DNA from: Thermoflavimicrobium daqui | GTDB taxonomy: Bacteria > Bacillota > Bacilli > Thermoactinomycetales > Thermoactinomycetaceae | Assembly: GCF_003313465.1 (NCBI RefSeq) | Contig: NZ_KZ845673.1 | Span: forward strand, 40,486-104,485 | Length of the DNA stretch: 64,000 nucleotides | Direction of reading: 5' to 3' | Shown: one piece after another, positions 29,631 through 38,761 of the stretch | Position numbering within the stretch: position 1 is the stretch's first letter | Layout: every line of letters starts with the position of its first letter | The notes under the pieces: model-generated | Databases searched by the model: none | What the model was told of the DNA's origin: nothing | What the model saw: only the letters and a program-made list of their open reading frames with translations | Made by a program: the position numbers and the translations under genes

Positions 29631-29652
29631 AACGCCACTTAGGCGTTCTTTC
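29628..29652. terminator. Bidirectional terminator
   Basis: AAAGAACGCC/GGCGTTCTTT stem then TCTCTTTT; serves the leftward Nudix gene and rightward read-through. Confidence 0.7.
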
Positions 29653-29661
29653 TCTTTTAAG

Positions 29662-30087
29662 TCAAGAGTAAATAGCAGATGACTGAAATCCTTTTAGGAT
29701 ACATTTCTTAATTTCATCGCTTAAGTCATATTGGTTAATCTCATTAGAGCCAATCCACTTCACGTCGATATGGTCTTCACTGAGCTTCAGGTTTTCAATA
29801 GATTCCCCATTAAATAGACGAACCATATAAAGTATATCAACAGTATGGCGGTTACCATTATCCGAAATATATGAAAATGTATGATATGGATCTCCGACCT
29901 CTATTTCTAAGTTAACTTCCTCATGAAACTCTCTTGCAAGCGCTTCTCTTGGATCTTCACCAAAGTCGACTTTTCCGCCTGGTAATTCAAAAAAGCCTGG
30001 TAAGAATTTCTCTTTAAACGAGCGTTGAATAGTCAATACTTTATTTTTGTGAAGAAGAAATCCAGTGCAGACGATTTTTTGATTCAT
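29662..30087 (-). CDS. Nudix hydrolase
   Basis: A 141-residue Nudix protein with a complete box GGKVDFGEDPREALAREFHE followed by EVNLEI (GX5EX7REUXEEXGU, with Asn in place of the last Gly). Nudix enzymes hydrolyse nucleoside diphosphates linked to another group; this small MutT/NudG-like type could clean oxidised nucleotides, but specificity is not visible. GGGAGG precedes the ATG. Single gene, between the TPR locus and the resolvase fragment. Confidence 0.9.
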   Translation of the reverse strand: MNQKIVCTGFLLHKNKVLTIQRSFKEKFLPGFFELPGGKVDFGEDPREALAREFHEEVNLEIEVGDPYHTFSYISDNGNRHTVDILYMVRLFNGESIENLKLSEDHIDVKWIGSNEINQYDLSDEIKKCILKGFQSSAIYS

Positions 30088-30132
30088 ATTGAACCTCCCA
30101 GATAGAACTTGAAAAAATATGAAGCCCGAAAG

Positions 30133-30675
30133 TTATGTAATACCTTTTTTGTTGCTCTGATTTAAATACCGATATAAAGTGGATTTAGACACTTTCAATG
30201 TTTCGCAAATTTCTTGTACAGATAGATTTGGATCTTTCATCAAGGATACAGCCATTTTCAATTTTTTCTCATCCATCTTCCGCGGGCGGCCACCTAGTCT
30301 CCCCCGGTCACGAGCTGCTGCTAACCCTGCTTGGGTTCTCTCACGGATTATTTCGCGCTCAAATTCAGCTAAAGCACCAAACACATGAAAAATTAGTTTT
30401 CCACCACTACTTGTAGTGTCCATATTTTCTTGTAGACTTCGGAAACCGATTCCTTGCTCATTCAAGCCATTAACAACGTCGATCAGGTGCTTTAATGATC
30501 TTCCAAGACGGTCAAGTTTCCAAACAACTAATGTATCACCTGTACGAACATAGCTAAGAGCTTCGTCTAAGCCCTTTCGAGTAAGTTGGCCACCACTAAA
30601 AATATCAGTGAATATCTTTTTGCATCCATGCTGCAACAAAGCGTCTTTTTGTAAAAGACAGCAAGTCCCTGTATA
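30133..30675 (-). pseudogene. Tn3-type resolvase, N-terminus missing
   Basis: The frame holds LQKDALLQHGCKKIFTDIFS, GDTLVVWKLDRLGRSLKHLI, EFEREIIRERTQAGLAAARD and a C-terminal HTH LSVQEICETLKVSKSTLYRY: a TnpR-type serine recombinase. The first 15 or so residues with the catalytic Ser (YARVST) are replaced by the arm of a miniature element, so it cannot be active. An open frame continues artificially to 30795. Confidence 0.75.
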
Positions 30676-30681
30676 AACAAG

Positions 30682-30773
30682 AAATGACTTGATGCTACAT
30701 GCATGGTACCTCAAGTCATTTTTCCATTTTTTGGGGATATGGCCCCAAAATCGCTCTTCGCTCCCTCTATCCC
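30682..30773. repeat. Palindromic miniature element, truncated copy
   Basis: Reading leftwards from 30773: GGGATAGAGGGAGCGAAGAG, GATTTTGGGGCC, AAATGGAAAAATGACTTGAG, then the start of the other arm (CATCAAGTCATTTC). It matches the 26730-26872 element and interrupts the resolvase gene. Confidence 0.65.
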
Positions 30774-30810
30774 TTAGCCGAAACTCTATTGGCAAAGTAG
30801 AAGTTTTAGC

Positions 30811-30854
30811 GAGTGAAAGCTATTTTTTACCTTGAGAGAAAATAGCTTTCACTC
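30811..30854. terminator. 16-base perfect hairpin
   Basis: GAGTGAAAGCTATTTT and AAAATAGCTTTCACTC with a 12-base loop lie downstream of the leftward gene 30912-31376. No long T-run follows, so termination is likely but not certain. Confidence 0.5.
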
Positions 30855-30911
30855 ATTTCAATGGAGAAAAAGAATGACCTACAGATTCCTCAACTTGCGC
30901 TTTTGCTTACT

Positions 30912-31376
30912 TTAATATTCTCCTTTAATTACAAAAAACGAGCCCCGAATTGTCCCAGCTAGTTTAGACTTCTGCCTAGCAAACTTAAACTTCCCTTCTA
31001 ACTCCGTTGGTATCTCCATCCCCTCAGAAAGCTTAAAACCAACGGCCCGCTTCTTAGGGTTATCAGTGGGATACATCATGTTAACCACAAGACCATCCTC
31101 ATAAAAGACGTAGGCAAATTGGATGTTTTCCACTTGGAAACGTGATGTTTCTAAAGGTTTGGCCGAAAACTCAATATCACGCTCTTCTTTCAAAATACGG
31201 TTCACATAATCAAGAGTCTCTTGGCTTTCGCTAGCTGGTTCAACCGTAAATTCATGCTTGTACTTGTTCATAAAATAACGGGCTTCATTCGCACGTAAGC
31301 CAGCAAGCGTCTCAACTACAGGTGAAGACTCTAAACCAACTGTAGATACATTTTTAAAATCAACGATATAGGACAT
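30912..31376 (-). CDS. Uncharacterised protein co-transcribed with a GyrI-like gene
   Basis: A 154-residue soluble protein (YIVDFKNVSTVGLESSPVVE, ANEARYFMNKYKHEF, VENIQFAYVFYEDGLVVNMM, GKFKFARQKSKLAGTIRG). I do not recognise a characterised family; homologues are sometimes labelled phage tail proteins without evidence. GGAG lies 9 bases before the chosen ATG. It follows the GyrI-like gene by 18 bases and both are divergent from a WYL regulator. Confidence 0.65.
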   Translation of the reverse strand: MSYIVDFKNVSTVGLESSPVVETLAGLRANEARYFMNKYKHEFTVEPASESQETLDYVNRILKEERDIEFSAKPLETSRFQVENIQFAYVFYEDGLVVNMMYPTDNPKKRAVGFKLSEGMEIPTELEGKFKFARQKSKLAGTIRGSFFVIKGEY

Positions 31377-31399
31377 ATTCATCTTCTCCTTTTAGCTTT

Positions 31400-31873
31400 T
31401 TATTTCTTAACAACAGGAACCCACATCTCACCAAAAATGAAGCCGTCTCGTTGTCCCATCTCAACCATTGCATTTGGCCCACCGACATAAGCAAAGTTCT
31501 TTGCTTCTGGCAAGACTTGACCAAAGGCAATGCCTTCCAGTTTGCTATTCAATTCACTAACTGTTTTCTCTTCCCCTTTTACAACTAGGTATTTCCCTTT
31601 AGGAAATTGGATAATTCTAGCCTCTTCTGGTGCTGATACTGATGCATCTGTCATAACACCAGCATAATGCATCATCTTGTTATTCACCGCTTCGTTCACA
31701 GCAAAAATGTAGTCATTTGTAGCTATGGCTTTTAACGTGTCAAGTGTTCCATTTCGGCTGATGGCTTGCCAAAAGTCTGCCTTTTTCTTGTCCATTCCAG
31801 CATAGTCTGTAAGCTCCGTTCCAATACCTACAACGGTAAAGCTATCTTTTTCTTCTAGGGTATAATCTGCCAT
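31400..31873 (-). CDS. GyrI-like effector-binding domain protein
   Basis: A 157-residue protein of the GyrI/SOUL-like effector-binding fold: FTVVGIGTELTDYAGMDKKK, MMHYAGVMTD, ARIIQFPKGKYLVVKGEEK and FIFGEMWVPV. The family binds small drugs or cationic ligands and in some bacteria hydrolyses DNA-crosslinking agents. AAGGAAGGG precedes the ATG at 31873. Divergent from the WYL regulator, which probably controls it. Confidence 0.8.
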   Translation of the reverse strand: MADYTLEEKDSFTVVGIGTELTDYAGMDKKKADFWQAISRNGTLDTLKAIATNDYIFAVNEAVNNKMMHYAGVMTDASVSAPEEARIIQFPKGKYLVVKGEEKTVSELNSKLEGIAFGQVLPEAKNFAYVGGPNAMVEMGQRDGFIFGEMWVPVVKK

Positions 31874-31971
31874 ATTCAATCCCTTCCTTTTTTAATGAAT
31901 TGTTTTCTTTGCTTGATAGGTATATGATAGTCTTAAATCATGTCAAAAAATGATACTGTTTAGGAGTCCTG

Positions 31972-32928
31972 ATGAAAAAAGTTGAACGGATTAATACCAT
32001 CATGCGATATATCAACAACCGCTCCCACTTTACCATTTCTGAAATCATGCGGGAATTTAACATCTCTCGTTCGACAGCGATTAGAGATATCAGAGAAATT
32101 GAGGCCATGGGGATGCCGCTCGTCTCTGAAGTTGGAAGGGATGGGGGTTATTTTGTCATGCATAACTCTGTCCTGCCTGTAGTTCGCTTTACTGATAATG
32201 AGCTTAAAGCTCTTTTTATAGCCTTTATGGCCACAAGAAATCAACAACTCCCCTATCTAAAGAGTCGTCAGTCTTTAGCTGAAAAATTACTTGGTCTCAT
32301 TTCAGAAAATCAGCAAGACGACTTAGTTTTTTTAAATCAAATTCTGATTTTTGAAGGAACCAATCCTTATAATCCCGACCTACTTGAGCTTTCAGACCTC
32401 CCCCATCCCATGATAGAAAAACTCATCCAAACCCTTCTTTTGGATCGCTATTTATGGATTACCATCAAAGAAGAGGAGGTAATAAAGTCTTATCCCATTT
32501 ATCTCTTGCACCTTTATCATGAAAAAAGTCTTTGGCTGATTGAAGGCTTTGACTTAAAGGAAGAAAAGAAGAAGATTTTTCTGGTCGACCATCTTATCGA
32601 TGTGAACCCCTACCCGACGAAAAAAGGATTAAGTAAGAAAAAGATTTTAGAAAAACTAAGTAAGCAGGAAGAAGTAATCAATCTTATTGTTGAACTTGGT
32701 CCAAAAGCAATTGCCCAGTTCAAAAAATACCATCCGTTAAAAGTTTCCATTTCCTATACGAATCCTTACCAAACCACAGCCATTTTAAAGACTTTTATCA
32801 ATGTGAATAATCCCGAAGAATTGACCGAAATAACAAATTGGATACTTTTTCTAGGTGCGGATATCAAAGTCAGGGAAATGCCAGAAGAAGTCTTAGAAGA
32901 GGTACAGCAACGATTTGTTCTTTTTTGA
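31972..32928 (+). CDS. HTH-WYL regulator (YafY type), copy 1
   Basis: A 318-residue protein with an N-terminal HTH (FTISEIMREFNISRSTAIRD, IREIEAMGMPLVSEVGRDGG) and a WYL-type sensor domain with the helper region ending VREMPEEVLEEVQQRF. The central WYL motif is degenerate (LWLIEGFD). AGGAG lies 5-6 bases before ATG. It shares a 98-base divergent promoter region with the GyrI-like operon, the usual setting for target control. Paralogue at 55892. Confidence 0.85.
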   Translation: MKKVERINTIMRYINNRSHFTISEIMREFNISRSTAIRDIREIEAMGMPLVSEVGRDGGYFVMHNSVLPVVRFTDNELKALFIAFMATRNQQLPYLKSRQSLAEKLLGLISENQQDDLVFLNQILIFEGTNPYNPDLLELSDLPHPMIEKLIQTLLLDRYLWITIKEEEVIKSYPIYLLHLYHEKSLWLIEGFDLKEEKKKIFLVDHLIDVNPYPTKKGLSKKKILEKLSKQEEVINLIVELGPKAIAQFKKYHPLKVSISYTNPYQTTAILKTFINVNNPEELTEITNWILFLGADIKVREMPEEVLEEVQQRFVLF

Positions 32929-32941
32929 GCCACACACAAAA

Positions 32942-32996
32942 AGACTGGGGTAGATTCATTTACTTTGTTGAATCTACCCCATCTTTTCTATTTTAA
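32942..32996 (+). terminator. Terminator of the WYL regulator
   Basis: GGGGTAGATTC/GAATCTACCCC stem followed by ATCTTTTCTATTTT. Confidence 0.8.
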
Positions 32997-33126
32997 CCAA
33001 CTTCTTCCAGTTGAGAAATTATAGTTTGTTATTTTTGTTGAAAAAACTCGTCATAGTCAGTTGCAGAATACGACGAATATTTATATTATATTGGTAATTC
33101 ACACAACAAATCAAGCCAATTAACGA

Positions 33127-33164
33127 AAGATATTCTCAGCATTTTAAAAAAATCGTACGCTAAG
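33127..33164. repeat. Tn3-family terminal inverted repeat remnant
   Basis: The last 30 bases read CTCAGCATTTT, an A-run and TCGTACGCTAAG, the typical inner end of Tn3-family 38-base repeats (compare Tn4430 ...CACGCTAAG from memory). The outer GGGG is degenerate. No transposase remains beside it. Confidence 0.5.
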
Positions 33165-33177
33165 GACCTGATCTCAT

Positions 33178-33226
33178 AAAAAAGTCGATTTCCTTTACGT
33201 TCAGGATCAATCGACTTTTATTTTTT
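33178..33226. terminator. Bidirectional terminator
   Basis: AAAAGTCGATT/AATCGACTTTT stem flanked by A- and T-runs, just past the MocR stop. Confidence 0.7.
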
Positions 33227-34621
33227 AAGTATTACCCTTATTTATTGCTTGAAACAGTCTAGTTATGCCTTCTTCAATTTCGTCATTGTTTAGATGTCCA
33301 TAACCCAAAATAATTTGATTAGGATATTTTCCTTTTTCAATTACGTGATCTTCAACTGGATGAATTTTAACTCCAAATTGTTCAATTTCTTCAAGTAATT
33401 CTTTTGAAAAATGTTGTTCCTTAAATTCAACAATGAGGTGTAAGCCTGTGGAGTCACCCAAAATATTAATCTTATTCGAAAATGTTGTTTTTAAACAATT
33501 GATAAGAAAATCTCTCCGGAATTTATAAGTCTTCTTCATTCTTGAAATATGCCGTTCCAAATGGCCTTCCTTTATAGGATAAGCTGATCTAAAGAAGGCG
33601 TATGCAGATCCGAAAACCATTTTAGCTTCCGGCACTGTTCAATGAGCTGTAAAGGTAGAATCAAATATCCCATTCTAAGGGCGGGTGATAAGATTTTGCT
33701 AAATGAACCAATGTATAATACACGTTCAGGGTCCAATCCCTGTAATGAACTTACAGGCGGGCCTTCATACCGAAACTCACTGTCATAATCATCCTCAACA
33801 AGATAACAATTAGTTTTTCTTGAGTAATGAATCAATTGAATCCGTCGTTGAATTGGTAACGCTCCTCCTAAAGGAAATTGATGAGAAGGAGTAACAAAAA
33901 CGAATCTTGGATTTTTATTTAATGGCAGATAAGATGTTTTCATTCCATATTCATCAACAGGTATGGGATAGAGGTGCGCACCAGTGGTTTTAAATATCGT
34001 TTGAATATCATTGGTGATTGGATCTTCCATTATTACCGTATCATTCAGTGATAAAAGTAATTTGGAAACGAGTGTCATAGCTTGAGTTGCACCAGAAGTA
34101 ATCACAATTTGATCTGGATGACAGTCAACACCTCTCGTTTTCAGTAAATAATGTGATAAAACCTGTCTTAATTCCGGACGACCCTCAGGAAAATCATATC
34201 CAAACGCTGAAGAAGATGTCTCGCTCCATATGGTATAGGATAACTTTGCCCATGTCTTACGTGGGAACAAATCCAATGCTGGTATTCCTGAACGAAAGTT
34301 AATATCATCATCTTTTTTGTCTTTTTCATCCCTAATAAAAGAGTGTAATGAGGATGCCTTTTTATGTTGTTCTAAAAAAGCTCCTGCAGCAACAAATGTC
34401 CCCGAACCCCTTCGAGAAACTAAAAATCCTTCGGCCAATAGTTGATCATATGCTTCTAAAATTACATTCCTAGAAACTTTTAATTCAGAAGATAGTTCCC
34501 GGGTAGATGGTAGTTTTTCATCCGATTTTAGCTGACCATTTAATATCCGTTCCCGTATTTGCTGATAAACTTGCTTAATTAAAGGTATATCCAGCGACCG
34601 GTCAATAGGTATCCAAAGCAT
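33225..34621 (-). pseudogene. MocR/PdxR-type regulator, frameshifted near its 3' end
   Basis: The first frame (start ATG 34621, AAGGAG upstream) gives a GntR-type HTH (QIRERILNGQLKSDEKLPST, VSRNVILEAYDQLLAEGFLV) and an aminotransferase-like domain with the PLP lysine in GSFSKILSPALRMGYL. It stops at 33572, while the last 120 residues (KEGHLERHISRMKKTY...) continue in another frame. One small indel near 33580 explains this. The regulator is divergent from proline dehydrogenase, a known type of MocR target. It may be inactive, or the break may be an assembly error. Confidence 0.8.
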
Positions 34622-34741
34622 ATTTGCATTTTCTCCTTCTATAAAAGTGGTGCCATAAAAAACATAATAAGTGGTACTAATATAAACCATTTTATCATGA
34701 TAAAGTGGATTCAAATAGTAAAAAGGAGATGTACAATCATA

Positions 34742-35698
34742 ATGAAAACTCAGGAATCCCAGGTCTCTCAAGCACTTAAATCGATTGCACGAAATCAACA
34801 TATTAAATCCTATATTCAACAATCCAATGAACTATATCCATTATTATTGAAGGCTGCCAAACGGTTTGTTACAGGAGAAAATAAACAAGATGGAATCGAG
34901 ATAGCAAAGGAGCTGATTTCAAAAGGGTATTTTATTTCACTTGAATACATAGGGGAAAATACAGCAGAATTAGAAGATTGTATAAAAGTCAAAGAGGAAT
35001 TTTTGAATCTTATAGAAAAAATGGGTTCCATGTCAATGAAACAAACTGTTTCGCTAGATCTCTCGCATATTGGATTATCTTTGAATCCAGACATAGCTTA
35101 TAAGCATTTACTTGAGATAGCCGAAAAAGCAAATCAATACGGGATTACACTAATGATCAGTATGGAGGAATCATCAAAAACGGACGACATTCTTGATATT
35201 TATAAAAAGGCGACTAAGCAATATCCAAATGTAGGCATAACACTGCAGGCACATTTATACCGATCCAGCGATGATATTAAGGAACTCATTTATTATCCTG
35301 GGAGAATACGAGTTGTTAAAGGTGCTTATGAGGAATCTGCTGAAATTTCTATTGCTAGATCTGAAGAATTAACCGAACGTTATCTGTCCCTTGTGGACAC
35401 CCTCGTAGCAGCAAACCATCCTGTATCCATTGCAACACATGATGAGGTAATTATTCAGGAATTACTACATCGTAAACATGCCCAACAACCTAATGTAGAA
35501 TTTGAAATGCTATATGGAATCCGTTCTGACTTGATATGGGATCTAAAGGAAAAGGGTTACCAAACAAAAGTATATTTAACATATGGGAAAGAGTGGTATT
35601 TATATTTATGTCACCGACTTGCTGAGTATCCACCGAACATTTATACTGCAATCTCTGATATTGTACAGCCAGATCTTACAGATAAAATATCATATTAA
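34742..35698 (+). CDS. Proline dehydrogenase
   Basis: A 318-residue short-form PRODH barrel, the flavoenzyme oxidising proline to pyrroline-5-carboxylate. Marks: FISLEYIGENTAELEDCIKV, VSLDLSHIGLSLNPD, VGITLQAHLYRSSDDI, IRVVKGAYEES, SIATHDEVIIQELL and YLCHRLAEYPPNI (the CHRLAEYP-like tail resembles the RRxAE substrate motif). GGAGATG lies 10 bases before the ATG. Divergent from the MocR gene; AAGTGG-type direct repeats in the shared promoter are likely MocR sites. No P5C dehydrogenase is adjacent. Confidence 0.85.
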   Translation: MKTQESQVSQALKSIARNQHIKSYIQQSNELYPLLLKAAKRFVTGENKQDGIEIAKELISKGYFISLEYIGENTAELEDCIKVKEEFLNLIEKMGSMSMKQTVSLDLSHIGLSLNPDIAYKHLLEIAEKANQYGITLMISMEESSKTDDILDIYKKATKQYPNVGITLQAHLYRSSDDIKELIYYPGRIRVVKGAYEESAEISIARSEELTERYLSLVDTLVAANHPVSIATHDEVIIQELLHRKHAQQPNVEFEMLYGIRSDLIWDLKEKGYQTKVYLTYGKEWYLYLCHRLAEYPPNIYTAISDIVQPDLTDKISY

Positions 35699-35731
35699 CT
35701 CTTGACTTCTTAGATTAAGCTTAAGATTCCT

Positions 35732-35952
35732 ATGAACCTCTCCCACTCACGCTAACGCTAAGAAGAGGGAGTTTCTTACCATTAGAATCAAGAAGCTCTC
35801 ACGTATCGAAGGGTTTGCCTTCGATACTCGATCGAAGTGATCGGAAAGTCATCTGGATTCCTAAGTAAGCAACAGGTACAAAAAGGGATGTACCAGGGTC
35901 GGAACAGACCATCTACTACTTCTCGCTAAGCGATCCGTAGATACGTTTGTTT
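35732..35952 (-). repeat. IS200/IS605-type right end (omegaRNA-like), copy 2
   Basis: Inverted copy of 3674-3893, again ending (on the minus strand) with a GCGTTAGCG hairpin and GAGGTTCAT. Here the TnpB frame is also broken (a stop within the YLRIA region) and no more of tnpB remains. Confidence 0.6.
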
Positions 35953-36153
35953 CGTGATAACAAATACCAAATAGACGAACCTATAAAAGTATCTGTGTTA
36001 ATTAAACCTAGAAAAAATATTGATTTATGGATTCAGTACAAAAACGAGTCTGATATACATCATGTGTATGTTAACACGAAAGCCTTGTTATTACATAAAG
36101 AATCTCCTGCCATACCAAAAGTGGAACTGACTTTTTCCGTGCAAAAAAATTAA
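35947..36153 (+). pseudogene. C-terminal fragment of an unrecognised protein
   Basis: A frame of about 65 codons (IDEPIKVSVLIKPRKNIDLW, IQYKNESDIHHVYVNTKALL) begins inside the IS605-type end and has no ribosome site. A further 24-codon frame follows at 36151. Probably a cut gene; no family recognised. Confidence 0.35.
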
Positions 36154-36229
36154 TGGAGTGTATTCGTCATTATGTCATTCCATTAGAAGTAAAAGGTTCA
36201 AATCGTAGAGAAAAGAAAAAGAGTAAATA

Positions 36230-36272
36230 AAAAAACAGGGTTGACAAAGTAACACGTCAGCCCTGTTTTTGT
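36230..36272. terminator. Bidirectional terminator
   Basis: AAAAACAGGG-TTGAC/GTCA-GCCCTGTTTTT hairpin immediately after the leftward XRE gene. Confidence 0.75.
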
Positions 36273-36275
36273 TTA

Positions 36276-36770
36276 TTAACCCGCTTGTCTCTTCTTCTCA
36301 CTTGATGCTGCCATTTCTTGAATAGCTTGCCACTTTGAGTATTCATCTTTAGGAATAATAGTTAGCTTCTCAACTTCTAAAGCCTGTAATATCCGATTCA
36401 ATTTTCTCATGCTGATGTTTTGATATTCATTTCTCTCATCCTTACAAACCTGTACAGGAGTCACCCCTAATCGTTCAGCAAGTTCGGTTTGACTAAGACC
36501 TTTCCAGATTCGAAGTTTGATAAGATGAGAGCCGAGTTTATCAATTGTTACCTTCTCTTTCTCAAAGTCTCCAGAAACTGCTTCTTCATATTCTCTTATA
36601 TCACGACGTAAACCGCTTAGAACACAATCTAACTGACAAAAAGCAATACCTATCATCTCAGGCGTATATCCTTCTTCTTTCATTTTCTTTAATTCTTCTG
36701 CACGATATTGTTCATTCTCTTCTAATTCTTTCTTTGACTTCAAATACTGCTGTTCTGAATGAAGTCTCAC
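36276..36770 (-). CDS. XRE-family antitoxin-like protein
   Basis: A 164-residue protein: a helical N-terminal half (YLKSKKELEENEQYRAEELK, MIGIAFCQLDCVLSGLRRDI) and a C-terminal XRE HTH (SHLIKLRIWKGLSQTELAER, LGVTPVQVCKDERN). It follows the DUF6932 gene by 4 bases. A small nucleotidyltransferase-like gene with an XRE partner is the layout of several toxin-antitoxin systems; here the XRE protein would be antitoxin and autorepressor. No biochemical evidence is visible. Confidence 0.8.
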   Translation of the reverse strand: MRLHSEQQYLKSKKELEENEQYRAEELKKMKEEGYTPEMIGIAFCQLDCVLSGLRRDIREYEEAVSGDFEKEKVTIDKLGSHLIKLRIWKGLSQTELAERLGVTPVQVCKDERNEYQNISMRKLNRILQALEVEKLTIIPKDEYSKWQAIQEMAASSEKKRQAG

Positions 36771-36774
36771 ATAA

Positions 36775-37311
36775 TCACCCCTTAATTAGCTTAATAACCC
36801 CTTTAGGAAAGCCGTTTTTATCTTGACGAAACATTTGGTCAAACTTCTTTCCATCCTTTGTCGCATAGACCCCAAAACAATTCGGATAGATCTCAATTTG
36901 ATATTTGAACCACATCTCTGGTTTTGACTCGAAATCACTATTTGGTCGCCTTTCCCACCAATTCCATAGTCCATCCTCAGATAAAGAGTTGAGTTCGTGA
37001 GCCAAGGCAATTAGCTCTTGTAATATTTGAGCTCTAGTTTTCCCATCATCAGGGAATTCAAAATAGGCATCAATATCTTTAGGTGTTTCTTTGTCAGTAC
37101 AGAAAGAGCCATCAATATAAACACTTTCAATTCCTATAGTCCATAACGGCTGAATCAAATGCTCCAAATTATTCACTAAATACCGCCTATGTCCTTCTTT
37201 CCATTGATAGGTTGATTCATCTCCTAGTACTAAAATGGATTCTTTTAATTCAGATATAGTCATTTCATGGTCACCTTCTGGAAGATAGCCATATTCATTA
37301 AAACGTAACAT
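36775..37311 (-). CDS. DUF6932-like nucleotidyltransferase-fold protein
   Basis: A 178-residue protein beginning LRFNEYGYLPEGDHEMT, the DUF6932 opening as I recall it, with a nucleotidyltransferase signature: IDGSFCTDKETPKDIDAYFE (GS...DxD, the metal-binding Asp pair). The family resembles minimal nucleotidyltransferases that act as toxins or antitoxins. Start taken at ATG 37311 (GTGGG upstream). Operon with the XRE gene. Catalytic residues look intact, so an active enzyme is plausible. Confidence 0.75.
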   Translation of the reverse strand: MLRFNEYGYLPEGDHEMTISELKESILVLGDESTYQWKEGHRRYLVNNLEHLIQPLWTIGIESVYIDGSFCTDKETPKDIDAYFEFPDDGKTRAQILQELIALAHELNSLSEDGLWNWWERRPNSDFESKPEMWFKYQIEIYPNCFGVYATKDGKKFDQMFRQDKNGFPKGVIKLIKG

Positions 37312-37565
37312 ATGTCCCACTCTCATTTTAGCCTATTTTATTCACCTTATAACTTCTAGGTTAAAAGACTAGTTCCTGCTAAAGAAAATCTTTATATATC
37401 TGTGTCCATAAAGGTATACTTTAGATCTCATCCACTTTTGAATGGATCTATTGTTTATAAAGGTATGTTTGATAATAAATAGACGTTTATTTTCTTACAA
37501 CCACTTTTACAACCACATTTGATATAATATAAATATTAAATTGATATTGGAGAAGGGATATTTAT

Positions 37566-38189
37566 ATGAAGATGGGCTATATTCGAGTTTCATCGAAAGA
37601 TCAGAATATTGAGCGGCAATTAAAAAAGATGCACGAGCTTGGAATTGAAGAAAGATATATTTTTATTGATAAGCAAAGTGGTAAAGACTTTGACCGTCCT
37701 CAATACCAGATGATGAAGAGATTTATTCGTGAAGGTGATATGGTTTATATCGATGCTCTTGACAGATTAGGAAGGAGTTATGATGGGATTATCAAAGAAT
37801 GGAAGTATATCACTCGTGAAATAAATGCAGATATTATCATCTTAGAAAACGAAACATTATTCGATAGTCGGAAATTCAAATCCATGGGTGATATCGGAAA
37901 GTTGATGGAAGATCAGTTCTTATCTCTTCTATCTTATGTTGCTGAGCAGGAAAGAAAGAAGATTAAACAACGTCAGGCAGAAGGGATCGCACTGGCCAAG
38001 GCGCAGGGTAAGCATTTAGGAAGACCTAAAATCGATTTATCAACTCTATCTAAAGATCAAAGGAAGCTAATCAATGAAAACTACCCAAAGTGGAAAGCTG
38101 GAGAAATTACAGCAGTTAAGTTTATGCAGATATTGAATCTAAAAAAGAGTACATTTTATAAGATTATCAAAGAGTATGAAAGCATATGA
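37566..38189 (+). CDS. Serine recombinase (resolvase/invertase type)
   Basis: A 207-residue protein with an intact catalytic N-terminus (MGYIRVSSKDQNIERQL, Ser near residue 10), YIDALDRLGRSYDGII, the long helix QERKKIKQRQAEGIALAKAQ and a C-terminal HTH. It lies alone between a TA-like pair and non-coding DNA, so it probably belonged to a plasmid or transposon. GGAGAAGGG lies upstream of the ATG. The only complete recombinase in the window. Confidence 0.9.
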   Translation: MKMGYIRVSSKDQNIERQLKKMHELGIEERYIFIDKQSGKDFDRPQYQMMKRFIREGDMVYIDALDRLGRSYDGIIKEWKYITREINADIIILENETLFDSRKFKSMGDIGKLMEDQFLSLLSYVAEQERKKIKQRQAEGIALAKAQGKHLGRPKIDLSTLSKDQRKLINENYPKWKAGEITAVKFMQILNLKKSTFYKIIKEYESI

Positions 38190-38760
38190 TAGTTGTTGAT
38201 TTTATCCTAAAATAACAAACACTGATATTCCTCTTATATTTTGTCTATGAGTTTTCTTTTATTATGGATTAACTCTCTCCTATTACAGAAGAAATTAGAA
38301 GGCTGTTTTCATAGAAACTGTAGAGTTGGAAACTTATTGGAATAGGGTCATACTAATAGGTTGATTGTGAGGTTATAAAGCCATGAAGTGGTGGTCCTCT
38401 TTTCGGAGCCGCCCTTCCTAAGAATCACGAGTTTCTGAGTACATACCTAAACTCTAAAATATAGCATGTGTTGAAGGAAAGGGAATGACTAAACAAATAT
38501 TACAGGAAGTTATGGATTGATGGGGTTGTAATATTTAGGATTATCAATATACAGCAGAGATATTTGCTACAGGTGCTTATGCTATAAAGTTTTCGGTAAT
38601 ATCAATCTTAAAGGAAGTAATTATATCTTATCGAATAGATTAAGTAGGTGCGTTTAATCGGTCTTTTTCGAAGCCTCATACATCCTTACCCAGTCTACAC
38701 TGTATCAGACGTGGATCAACCGCGCTAACTACCATACAAGACGGTAAGGAGGGTATGTTT
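38190..38760. other. Gap with a possible decayed gene
   Basis: No intact gene. Around 38485-38640 a frame with two stops (MTKQILQEVMD, YTAEIFATGAYAIKFSVISI) looks like a small decayed gene of unknown family. Confidence 0.35.
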
Positions 38761-38761
38761 C

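Noticed and set aside
30133..30795. Functional 220-residue resolvase
   Set aside because: The N-terminus is miniature-element sequence and the catalytic Ser region is missing.
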